Part shown: in pieces, positions 25,944-33,890 of the stretch
Layout: each line of letters opens with the position of its first letter
Position numbering within the stretch: position 1 is the first letter of the stretch
Assembly: GCA_020638875.1 (NCBI GenBank)
Contig: JACKHS010000009.1
Span: 1-64,000, forward strand
Direction of reading: 5' to 3'
Length of the DNA: 64,000 nt
Source: Planctomycetota bacterium
Lineage (GTDB): Bacteria > Planctomycetota > UBA1135 > GCA-002686595
Made by a program: the position numbers and the translations under genes
The notes under the pieces: model-generated
Database searches by the model: none
What the model was told of the DNA's origin: nothing
Seen by the model: the letters and a program-made list of their open reading frames with translations, nothing else

Positions 25944-26552
25944 ATGTGGGCTAGATTAGACATCCACCTCGAGAACCTGATCCCGGGGCTTGCGACTCTT
26001 GGCGTCCTGGCGTTCGTGTGGAAAGTAGAGATCCCGGGTGGCGACTCGGCCTTCGGTGCGGTTCTCCTCGTTGGAATTGCCTACCTTGTAGGGGTGCTGG
26101 CCAATGTGCTGGCTCGATTGCTCATTGACCCGGTATCGAAGAAGTACACGCGAGTTCCCCTTCTGAAGCGGCTGACGAAGGAGAAGCTTGGCGAACTCGA
26201 CACTAGAGATAGAGATCGTGTGAACGCTTACTTCTCACACGTTCTCGACGAGGCGCTGGCCTTCAAGGATGAGCGCCTCCGTGCGGAAATCGAGAAGCGA
26301 AGGCAAACTGGAAGGTTGTGCAGGTCGGCATTCTTCCCAACGATCGCTGCAGTTGCCAAGTTGGGGGCGTGGGGGGTAATTGCGGTTCCGGTGTCGACTG
26401 TTGGCTTACTTTTTCTCTACTCATCAGCCGAGGTGGCCCTCTTTAATGAAACGCATCGCGCGTACAGAATGAAGAGAATGGCGGGCGAGTCCGTTGGGCC
26501 GCGCTCAGGAAGAAAGGATGGCCCCGATGGAATGGCTGAGGATGGCGCCTAG
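25944..26552 (+). CDS. Membrane protein of unknown function, cassette 4
   Basis: The 202-residue protein has about three to four hydrophobic segments: LIPGLATLGVLAFVW, FGAVLLVGIAYLVGVLANVLA, then a charged helical loop (about 70 residues with KRLTKEKLGELDTRDRDR), then FFPTIAAVAKLGAWGVIAV and VSTVGLLFLYSS. A charged cytoplasmic tail ends the chain. I do not recognise a family. No clear ribosome binding site precedes ATG 25944. The TAG stop falls inside the R'' box of attC D. Confidence 0.65.
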   Translation: MWARLDIHLENLIPGLATLGVLAFVWKVEIPGGDSAFGAVLLVGIAYLVGVLANVLARLLIDPVSKKYTRVPLLKRLTKEKLGELDTRDRDRVNAYFSHVLDEALAFKDERLRAEIEKRRQTGRLCRSAFFPTIAAVAKLGAWGVIAVPVSTVGLLFLYSSAEVALFNETHRAYRMKRMAGESVGPRSGRKDGPDGMAEDGA

Positions 26553-26608
26553 CCCACCGATCCAGCGGATGGCCCTTCGCGCCGCCGTTGATCGCCTCCG
26601 CGTTAGCT
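26547..26608 (+). repeat. attC site D, end of the array
   Basis: 62 bp. R'' is GCCTAGC and R' is GTTAGCT (26602-26608). Inner arms GATCCAGCGG and CCGTTGATC and the ggcccttcgcgcc loop are close to those of A and B. After it the sequence returns to high GC within 60 bases, so it marks the distal edge of the array. Confidence 0.87.
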
Positions 26609-26665
26609 GAACAGGAGGTGAGGCTGCCCCCGATTCCGGCCCACAAACGACTTGGACTCCGGGGA

Positions 26666-27775
26666 TCATGCCTGGCCCGCAGCGGCGCACTGAGAGTCGA
26701 GGAGGCGCGCTGTTCGATCGAGTGAGTGGCCGTCGGCGAGCTCGCGGTGCTTCGCGCGACGGTCAGGATCGCGTGTGGGCCCCGGCTCGTTCGCCAGCTC
26801 GACGAAGCGCGAAACGAGCTCCTCGTCGTCCCGCCAGCACGGCTCAGCGCCCGCCAGGAGCTCCGGGTAGGAGAGGCGGTCGGGCAAGAGCGGCGTCGCG
26901 CCCGCGGCCAGCGCCTCGAGCACGCTGATGCCGTAGAACTCGTGGCGCGCTGTGCTCACCACGACGTCGCACGTGCCGAGCAGCGCCGCGTACGCCTCGC
27001 GCGACTCCGCGTAGCCGTCGTGCACGACGAGGTGCCGCACCGCCTCCAGCGCCTCCGCGCAGCCCTCCGGCAGCTCCGCGAAGCGCTGGCCGAGCAGCAC
27101 GAGCTCGAGCGCGGCGCCGCGCTCCGCCGCCGCGCGCACCGCGCGCAGGAACGCGAGCGGGTCCTTGTCGTGCTCCCAGCGGTGGTTGAACACGACGCGC
27201 AGCGCGCGGCCCGGGCCGCCGGGGCCGAGCGGGATCGCGTCGAGGTCGACGCCCGGGCCGATCACGTGCGCGCGGGCGAGGGCGCGCTCGAGCTCGGCGG
27301 CGGGGTTGGGCGTCGGCAGCGCACGCACGAGCGCGAGCGCGGCCGCGCCGAAGTCGTCGAGGTGGAAGCGCGAGTTGAACACGAGCGTGTCGGCCGCGAG
27401 GCAAGTCAGCACGTTCGTGAAGCCGTAGTGGTGGTCGCGCTCGCGCGGCGCCTCGCCGGGGCGCGACGGGAAGGTGAGCTGGTTCTCGTGGAAGTAGACC
27501 AGCGTCGGCACGGCGCGCCAGGCCGGCGGCGCGAGGCCGCGGAAGCTCGGCAGGTCGAGGTAGTCCGTGGCGACGAGCACGTCGGGCGGCGCGAGGTCGG
27601 CGCACGCGCGCGCGAGCTCCCACGCGGCGCCGCGCATGCGCCACTTCCAGTGCCGCGCGGGGAGGCCCAGGATCTCGAGGTCGTGCACGGAGCGCGCGCG
27701 CCAGCCCTCGAGGAAGGCTTGGTGCGAGCCGCCGAGCCAGGGCTCGAGGGCCAGGAGGCGGAGGCGGCGCGTCAC
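26666..27775 (-). CDS. tRNA-queuosine alpha-mannosyltransferase-like glycosyltransferase (DUF3524)
   Basis: The 369-residue protein matches the GT-B family formerly called GTDC1/DUF3524: LALEPWLGGSHQAFLEGW at the N-terminus, FHENQLTFPSRPGE, HHYGFTNVLTCLAAD, FNSRFHLDDF, and in the C-terminal half FNHRWEHDKDPLAFLRAV and HEFYGISVLEALAAG. In animals this family (QTMAN) adds mannose to queuosine in tRNA-Asp; the bacterial members are presumed to use a similar acceptor. The start is GTG 27775, six bases after a -10-like TAGGAT. Its 3' end lies 58 bases from the last attC site. Confidence 0.85.
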   Translation of the reverse strand: MTRRLRLLALEPWLGGSHQAFLEGWRARSVHDLEILGLPARHWKWRMRGAAWELARACADLAPPDVLVATDYLDLPSFRGLAPPAWRAVPTLVYFHENQLTFPSRPGEAPRERDHHYGFTNVLTCLAADTLVFNSRFHLDDFGAAALALVRALPTPNPAAELERALARAHVIGPGVDLDAIPLGPGGPGRALRVVFNHRWEHDKDPLAFLRAVRAAAERGAALELVLLGQRFAELPEGCAEALEAVRHLVVHDGYAESREAYAALLGTCDVVVSTARHEFYGISVLEALAAGATPLLPDRLSYPELLAGAEPCWRDDEELVSRFVELANEPGPTRDPDRRAKHRELADGHSLDRTARLLDSQCAAAGQA

Positions 27776-27781
27776 GCGTGC

Positions 27782-27787
27782 ATCCTA
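27782..27787 (-). promoter_or_regulatory. -10-like TAGGAT six bases before GTG
   Basis: TAGGAT, GCACGC, then the GTG start of the mannosyltransferase-like gene; no Shine-Dalgarno. A further candidate for leaderless transcription. Confidence 0.4.
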
Positions 27788-27934
27788 CGTGCGACGGGGT
27801 GGCGCGCCACGGCGGCGGCGCAGGCGCGGTCGTCCCGGCGGCGTCCTCGCGAGCGCGCGGCGCGCACCCGCGCGGTTGGCCCCGGCCCGGCCGAGACGCC
27901 ACCGCGTCCCCCGGCTAGACTCGCCCCCTCGATC

Positions 27935-29311
27935 ATGGCCGGCCGCAAGAAGTACAGCGTGATGCGCGACCCCGTGCACGGGGACGTCTACCTGACCCAC
28001 GAGGAGCTCGCGCTGCTCGACACGCGCGAGATGCAGCGGCTGCGCGGCGTGAAGCAGCTCGGCACGGCGTACCTCGTGTACCCCGGCGCGGTGCACACGC
28101 GCTTCGATCACCAGATCGGCAGCCTGCACGTCACGCAGCAGATGATCGACGCGATCAACCTGTCGCGCTCGCTCGACCCGGTCGGGCTCGTCGGCGTGAG
28201 CGAGGAGGAGGCGCGCGTGATCCGCATCGCGGCGCTGTTGCACGACGTCACGCACATCCCCTTCGGCCACAACCTCGAGGACCAGGACGGCATCTTCCAG
28301 CGGCACGACGCGGCCTACCGCTTCCAGCGCGTGCTGTCGGAGGAGACCGAGCTCGGCCGCGCGCTGCGCGACCAGGGCGTGGCGCGCGAGGTGCTCGCCA
28401 TCCTGACGCGCGGCCGCGCGGAGGGCGCGCCGCAGGTGCCGCCGTACTGGTGGCAGATCATGTCGGGCACGATCTGCTCGGACATCCTCGACTACCTCGC
28501 GCGCGACGCCTACTTCACCGGGCTGCGCCTGCAGGTCGACCCGCGCGTCACGAGCTACTTCAAGATCGACCGCGAGTCGCAGAACCTGTTCATCGACCTG
28601 ACCAAGCACGAGCTGCTGCGCGAGGACATCCTCAGCGAGATCGTGCGCATGCTCGAGGCGCGGTACTACTTCTCCGAGCGCGTCTACTACCACCACGCGA
28701 AGGTCGCCTCGGGCGCGATGGTGGCGCGCGCGGTGCAGCTCGCGCTGGCGGCGGGCGCGGTGCGCGAGGAGGACTTCTACGCGCAGACCGACGCGTCGGT
28801 GATCGACCTGCTCGACCGCTCGACGCGCACGCTCGGTCGCGAGGTGCGCGAGCCGGTGCACCGGCTGGTGGAGCGCTTCGCGTCGCGCAAGCTCTACAAG
28901 CGCGCGTGCGTGTTCCCGCGCTACGAGAACGAGGCCGTGCAGGAGGCGCTCGTCGGCAAGTACTTCGCCGAGGGCGGCGCGGCCGCGCGGCGCGTCGCGG
29001 AGGAGCGCATGGCCGACCTCGTGCGCTTCGCCACCGGCCGCGAGGTGGACCTGATCGTCTACTGCCCGGCCAAGGAGATGCAGCTCAAGGAGGCCCGCAC
29101 GCACGTGCGCTGGCCGGGCGAGCGCGAGGTGCACCCGCTGGCGCGCTTCGCGGCGCACGTGCCGCGGCTGGCGGATCTCGAGCGCTCGTACCGCGATCTC
29201 TGGAAGTTCTACGTCTTCGCCGATACGGACGACCCGGCCCTCCTGGCCAAGGTGCGCGAGGTCGCGGCGGAGGAGTTCAAGGAGGCCACCAACGCCTACT
29301 CGGGCGGCTGA
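27935..29311 (+). CDS. HD-domain phosphohydrolase (dGTPase-like)
   Basis: At 458 residues this belongs to the HD superfamily proteins related to dNTP triphosphohydrolases (SAMHD1-like). Metal-binding residues are visible: His-Arg in GAVHTRFDHQIGSLHV, the HD pair in AALLHDVTHIPFGH, and Asp in GTICSDILDYLARD. The N-terminal RDPVHGDVYLT and MQRLRGVKQLG are typical for this group. It should hydrolyse a nucleotide, possibly a dNTP, but the substrate cannot be read. The start is ATG 27935; TAGACT 13 bases upstream could serve as -10. Confidence 0.9.
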   Translation: MAGRKKYSVMRDPVHGDVYLTHEELALLDTREMQRLRGVKQLGTAYLVYPGAVHTRFDHQIGSLHVTQQMIDAINLSRSLDPVGLVGVSEEEARVIRIAALLHDVTHIPFGHNLEDQDGIFQRHDAAYRFQRVLSEETELGRALRDQGVAREVLAILTRGRAEGAPQVPPYWWQIMSGTICSDILDYLARDAYFTGLRLQVDPRVTSYFKIDRESQNLFIDLTKHELLREDILSEIVRMLEARYYFSERVYYHHAKVASGAMVARAVQLALAAGAVREEDFYAQTDASVIDLLDRSTRTLGREVREPVHRLVERFASRKLYKRACVFPRYENEAVQEALVGKYFAEGGAAARRVAEERMADLVRFATGREVDLIVYCPAKEMQLKEARTHVRWPGEREVHPLARFAAHVPRLADLERSYRDLWKFYVFADTDDPALLAKVREVAAEEFKEATNAYSGG

Positions 29312-29329
29312 GTCCCGAGCTCACTTCGC

Positions 29330-29701
29330 ATGGCGCGCGTCCTCGGTGTCGGCGGCATCTTCTTCAAGTCCAAGGACCCCGCGAAGCTCGCGGGCTGGTA
29401 CGCGGAGCACCTCGGCGTGCCGGTGGAGGCGGCGTGGAACGGCGCGAGCCTGAAGCCGGACGCGATGCCGCCGAAGGGGTTGACGGTGTGGTCGCCGTTC
29501 CCGGCGGACACGAAGTACTTCGAGCCGTCGGGGCAGGCGTACATGATCAACCTGGTGGTGGATGATCTGGACGGGGCGCTGGCGCAGGTGCAGGCGGGGG
29601 GCGCGGAGCTGGCGGGGGAGCCGCAGGATCACGAGTACGGGAGGTTCGGGTGGTTCTTGGATCCGGAGGGGAACAAGGTGGAGTTGTGGGAGCCGCGGTA
29701 G
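29330..29701 (+). CDS. VOC/glyoxalase-fold protein
   Basis: This 123-residue single-domain protein has the vicinal oxygen chelate fold: GVGGIFFKSKDPAKLAGWYAEHLGV, then INLVVDDLDGALAQVQAGG and GRFGWFLDPEGNKVELWEP with the terminal Glu metal ligand. The N-terminal position where a His or Gln ligand is usual carries Gly/Phe, so metal binding is uncertain. It follows the HD gene by 18 bases and may share its transcript. Confidence 0.88.
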   Translation: MARVLGVGGIFFKSKDPAKLAGWYAEHLGVPVEAAWNGASLKPDAMPPKGLTVWSPFPADTKYFEPSGQAYMINLVVDDLDGALAQVQAGGAELAGEPQDHEYGRFGWFLDPEGNKVELWEPR

Positions 29702-30164
29702 GCGGACCGAAGGGAGTGGGGCGGTTCGGCGGGGGAGGAGGCGCGGCGAGGTGAGCGGTGCGGGCGCTTCGCTAGGAAGGTGGAAGATCAGGAAGGGAAG
29801 GAAGGGCTGGAAGGGACAACGGCAGGCGAGGCGGGGCGGCGAGGTTCGAGGTTGCGGCAGGACGGGGTGGGACGGTTCGGCGGAGGAGGAGGCGCGGCGA
29901 GGTGAGCGGTGCGGGGGCTTCGGAAAGTTGGAAGAGGGGGAAGGGAGGAAGAGGTGGAAGGAGACAACGGCAGGCGACGCGGTGCGGCGAGGTTCTTGGG
30001 CCTGGATGTTGGAGGTAGGCGGCCTCGGACTTCGTCCTCGGCCTTCTCGGGGCTTCGCGGCTCGCGGGATCGGCGGAGGGCCGGATAGCATGGAGCCGCC
30101 CGCGACTGCGGGCCTTCGTCCGGACGATCCCCGGGCGGCGTCACGCTGCCTCCGTCGAAGTGCC
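29702..30164. repeat. Purine-rich intergenic region with an imperfect tandem duplication
   Basis: No gene is convincing here. A unit beginning cggttcggcgg near 29722 recurs about 151 bases later near 29873, and acaacggcaggcga recurs at 29816 and 29964. Each unit holds a G/A-rich run (ggaagggaaggaagg). The forward strand is strongly purine-rich over about 280 bases, which could form triplex or R-loop structures. The remainder up to ATG 30165 may carry the protease promoter (ggatag near 30085). Confidence 0.6.
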
Positions 30165-33100
30165 ATGAGTCTTCGTTCCCTCGTTGCCGGCGCGCTGGTC
30201 GGTCTGTCGCTCGTCGTGAGCGCGACCGCGCAGCACGCGGAGTCGGATGCCCGTCTCGTTCGGGCGCGCCAGGAGGCGCGCGCCGCCTTCGCTGCGTGGC
30301 AGCGCGCGCACCCGGGGACGTGGGTGCTGGATCTGGATCCGCACGGGGGGTACGCGGGGTTCGTCGGCGGGGGGCGCGCGCGGGTCGTGGACGGGCCAGT
30401 TGGCGAGGCGGAACTCGAAGGCGTCGCGCGGGCGGCGCTGCGGGAAGCGGAAGGGCTGCTCGGCGTGGACGAGCGCACGCTCGCGCTGCGGCGCGTGAAG
30501 TACCTGCCGCTGGGCCTCGCGGGCTCGACCGACAAGTGGACGGTGAGCTTCGAGCAGGCGTACGGCGGGCTCGCGGTGCTCGGGGCGCGCGTGAACGTGC
30601 TGCTGGACCTCGAGGGCGCGGTGCTCTCGTTGCAGTCGACGGCGCTCGGCGGGCTCGCGGGGCTCGCGCTCGTGCCGCGGCTGTCGGCGGACGCGGCGCG
30701 CGCGGCGGCGGAGCGGGCGTTCGAGGACGAGCTCGGCCTCGCGCCGACGTCGCTCGGCGTGCCGCGCCTCGCGATCGGGGACGCGCTGGTCGACGAGGTG
30801 CGCGAGCCGCGCCTCGTGTGGGAGGTGGACGCGCGCTGGGAGGCGCCGGGCCTCGTGCCGGAAGGGCGGCGCACGTGGATCGACGCGGCGAGCGGCGCGG
30901 TGCTGCGCAGCGACTCGACCGTGCACACCTTCGACGTCGGCGGCACCGTGCAGGCGCTGGCGACGCCGGGCCTCGGGCCCGACAGCGGCGCGAACCCGCC
31001 CGCGGCCGTACCCGTGCCGCACATGCGCGTGAAGAGCCCGGCCGGCAACGTCGTCACCGACGCGGCCGGCGGCTTCCTGATCCCCGGCGCCGTCGGGCCG
31101 CTGCAGGTCACGACCGAGTTCGTCGGCCCGTGGGCGCACGTCGACGACGCGACGGGGCCCGAGGAGGTGCTCGTGCAGAACCTCAGCGGCACGGCGAACC
31201 TCGTGCAGCACAACACCGCGGCGGCGCCGGCGATCACGTCGCAGGCCAACGCCTTCCTCGCCATCGGCGCGCTGCGCGACTGGGTGCGCGCGGTCGACCC
31301 GACCGACGCGACGGCGGACTTCCAGGCCTACGCGCGCGTCAACCTCGCGAGCGCCTGCAACGCGTACTACGACGGCTTCTCGGTCAACTTCTTCAACCCC
31401 GGCACGGCCGGCAGCTCGACCTGCGTCAACACCGGCTACTCGACGGTCGTGGCGCACGAGATGGGCCACTGGCTGAACGAGCTGTACGACACGGGCAACG
31501 GCTACGACGGCATGGGCGAGGGCAACGCGGACGTGTTCGCGATGTACCTCTACGACACGCCCGTCGTGGGCGAGGGCTTCGCCGGCGCCGGCACGAACGT
31601 GCGCACGGGCCTGAACCAGACGCTGTTCTGCGGCGACTGCTGCCCGGGCTGCCACGGCGGCGAGGTGCACCTCGAGGGCGAGCCGTGGATGGGCGCGGCG
31701 TGGAAGCTGCGCGCGCGGCTCAACACGACGTACGGCAACGCGCCGGGCGACCTGGTGGCCGACGCGCTCTTCTCCGCGTGGATGAATGCGTACGACCAGG
31801 GCCTCATCCGCTCGGTGATCGAGCTCCAGTGGCTCACGCTCGACGACAACAACGGCACGCTGGCCGACGGCACGCCGCACTACGCGGACGTCGACGGCGG
31901 CTTCCGCGACCAGGGCTTCCCCGGCTTCGACCTGCCGGCGGTGCTCTACAGCGACGTGACCGCGCTCGGGGACACGGTCGACGAGGTCGGGCCCTACGTC
32001 GTCTCCGCGACGGTCGTGCCGCAGACGAGCGCGTTCGTGAGCGCGGTCTCGCTCTCCTACCGCGTCAACGGCGGCGCGTGGACGACCTTCGGCATGGTGC
32101 CCTTCGGCAACGACCTCTACCAGGTCGACATCCCCGGCCAGACGTCGATCGCGGTCGTCGAGTACTACCTCAGCGCGCTCGACGCGAACTCGGTCGTCGT
32201 CGACTACCCCGAGGCGGGGCTCGCCGCGCCGCTGCGCTTCGTGGTCGGCTCGGTCAACGTGCTCTTCGACGACGACTTCGAGGGCGCGGGCGACGGCGGC
32301 TGGACGCACGGCACCTACGGCGACACGCCGAACCCGCACGACGACTTCCAGCGCGGCACGCCGGCCGGCCTCGCGGGCGACCCGTCGGGCGCGGCGAGCG
32401 GCGCGAACGCGTGGGGCAACGACCTCGGCCTCGGCGGCGCGTGGAACGGCGCGTACCAGGGCGGGCAGCACGACTGGCTGCGCTCGCCGGCGATCGACTG
32501 CAGCGCCGCGTCGAACACCGAGCTGCGCTTCCGCCGCTGGCTCAGCGTCGACCACGGCGACGTGGCGCGCGTGCGCGTGAACGGCGTCGAGGTCTTCGCG
32601 ACCGTCCCGCAGTTCCCGACCGAGGACGACGCGTGGACGCTCGAGACGCTCGACGTCTCCGCCGCGGCGGACGGGCAGCCGTCGGTCGTGATCGAGTTCG
32701 AGCTCGCCGCGGACGCGACGGGCGGCTTCGGCGGCTGGAACCTCGACGACGTCGAGCTGCGCTACCTGCTGCCGTCGCCGCACGGCGTCGGCGCGACCTT
32801 CTGCCATGGCGACGGCAGCGGCACGGCCTGCCCCTGCGGCAACGCGGGCGCGAGCGGTGCGGGCTGCGCGAACTCGACCGGCCACGGCGCGGCGCTCGTG
32901 GGCGCGGGCAGCGCGAGCGCGACGCTCGACGACCTGCGGCTCGAGGCGAGCGGCCTCGTGCCGGGGCAGCCGGCGCTCTTGTTCGCGGGCCTCAACGCGG
33001 TGAACGGCGGCGCGGGCGCCGTCTTCGGTGACGGCCTGCGCTGCGCCGGCGGCGGCATCGCGCGCCTCGGCGTGCGCGCCGCGAACGCGAGCGGCGCCGC

Positions 33101-33245
33101 GACGTGGGGCCTGGGCCTGGGCGTCGCGGGCGGCTGGAGCGCCGGCGACACGCGCCGCTTCCAGGCCTGGTACCGCGACCCGGCCGGCTCGCCGTGCACG
33201 AACGCGTTCAACCTCTCGAACGGCGTCGAGGTGGCCTTCCAGTAG
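30165..33245 (+). CDS. Secreted HExxH metalloprotease with shared C-terminal domain
   Basis: The 1026-residue protein has a signal peptide (LVAGALVGLSLVVSATAQ) and a propeptide of FTP/PepSY type (VSFEQAYGGLAVLGARVNVLLD). The catalytic region has His431-Glu-Met-Gly-His435 (VVAHEMGHWLNELYD) and GEGNADVFA with the likely third ligand, resembling fungalysin-type peptidases. A beta-rich part follows, including a jelly-roll-like segment around residues 700-860. From residue 880 lies the domain shared with neighbouring proteins (GDGSGTACPCGN...NLSNGVEVAFQ). It probably degrades protein outside the cell. It heads the secreted-protein cluster. Confidence 0.85.
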   Translation: MSLRSLVAGALVGLSLVVSATAQHAESDARLVRARQEARAAFAAWQRAHPGTWVLDLDPHGGYAGFVGGGRARVVDGPVGEAELEGVARAALREAEGLLGVDERTLALRRVKYLPLGLAGSTDKWTVSFEQAYGGLAVLGARVNVLLDLEGAVLSLQSTALGGLAGLALVPRLSADAARAAAERAFEDELGLAPTSLGVPRLAIGDALVDEVREPRLVWEVDARWEAPGLVPEGRRTWIDAASGAVLRSDSTVHTFDVGGTVQALATPGLGPDSGANPPAAVPVPHMRVKSPAGNVVTDAAGGFLIPGAVGPLQVTTEFVGPWAHVDDATGPEEVLVQNLSGTANLVQHNTAAAPAITSQANAFLAIGALRDWVRAVDPTDATADFQAYARVNLASACNAYYDGFSVNFFNPGTAGSSTCVNTGYSTVVAHEMGHWLNELYDTGNGYDGMGEGNADVFAMYLYDTPVVGEGFAGAGTNVRTGLNQTLFCGDCCPGCHGGEVHLEGEPWMGAAWKLRARLNTTYGNAPGDLVADALFSAWMNAYDQGLIRSVIELQWLTLDDNNGTLADGTPHYADVDGGFRDQGFPGFDLPAVLYSDVTALGDTVDEVGPYVVSATVVPQTSAFVSAVSLSYRVNGGAWTTFGMVPFGNDLYQVDIPGQTSIAVVEYYLSALDANSVVVDYPEAGLAAPLRFVVGSVNVLFDDDFEGAGDGGWTHGTYGDTPNPHDDFQRGTPAGLAGDPSGAASGANAWGNDLGLGGAWNGAYQGGQHDWLRSPAIDCSAASNTELRFRRWLSVDHGDVARVRVNGVEVFATVPQFPTEDDAWTLETLDVSAAADGQPSVVIEFELAADATGGFGGWNLDDVELRYLLPSPHGVGATFCHGDGSGTACPCGNAGASGAGCANSTGHGAALVGAGSASATLDDLRLEASGLVPGQPALLFAGLNAVNGGAGAVFGDGLRCAGGGIARLGVRAANASGAATWGLGLGVAGGWSAGDTRRFQAWYRDPAGSPCTNAFNLSNGVEVAFQ

Positions 33246-33253
33246 CGCGCCGC

Positions 33254-33890
33254 ATGGAGCCCTCGCTGCGGGAGGTCGTCGAGCGCGGCGACGTGGACGC
33301 GTTGCGCGCGCGGCTCGCCGCCGAGCCCGCCGCCGCCGAGGCCGAGGTGCGCTTCGGCGAGGGCGAGCGTCACGCGGTGCCGGTGCTGCACTACGTCTGC
33401 GACGCCGCGTCGCGCGGGCTCGTGACGCCGGCGCAGGCGCTCGCGCTCGCCGACGCGCTGCTCGAGGCCGGCGCGGACCCCGCGCGCGCCTACGCGAGCT
33501 CCGGTGACACCTACCTGATCGCCGCGGCGAGCCTGGGCGTCGAGGACGTCGGCCTGCGGCTCGTCGAGCGCGGCGTCGACGTGCGCGCGCGCGGGCTGTT
33601 CGGCGCGACCGCGTTGCACTGGGCCGCGCTCACCGGCCTCGAGCGCCTGGCGCGCGCGCTGCTCGCCGCGGGCGCCGAGCTCGAGCTGCGCGACGCGCGC
33701 TACGCCTGCACGCCGCTCGAGTGGACGCTGCACGCCTGGCGCGAGGGCGCGCACCTCGCCGACCGCGCGGGCTTGCCGCGCGCGTCGCGCGCGCGCTCGT
33801 CGAGCACGGCGCGCGGGTCCCCGCCGACGCCCGCGCGCGCCTCGCCGGTCCCGACGACGCGCGTTGCGCGCGGCGCTCGCTATGGGATGA
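33254..33890 (+). CDS. Ankyrin-repeat protein, frame disrupted at the 3' end
   Basis: The product has ankyrin features: LREVVERGDVDALRARLAAEP, TALHWAALTGLERLARALLAAGAELELRD and similar units from residue 5 to about 170. After AHLADRAGLPR near 33777 the coding signal moves to another frame (VARALVEHGARVPADARARLAGPDDA). The last residues are unresolved; a stop at 33888-33890 is reached in the third frame. At least one indel is implied. It would be an intracellular protein-binding scaffold with no signal peptide. It follows the protease by eight bases and converges with the FG-GAP gene. Confidence 0.65.

Larger units (their letters stand above)
23408..26608 (+). mobile_element. Degenerate integron with four gene cassettes in inverted arrangement
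   Basis: The element comprises a truncated integron integrase, a candidate attI core at 24111 and four cassettes, each with one gene ending within a few bases of, or inside, an attC site. Cassette boundaries by the GTT core are 24112-24370, 24371-25104, 25105-25911 and 25912-26602. The attC sites keep R'', L'', L' and R' pairing plus an unpaired base in L''. The integrase and cassettes are on the same strand, unlike class 1 integrons. No promoter for the array is clear. Confidence 0.85.
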
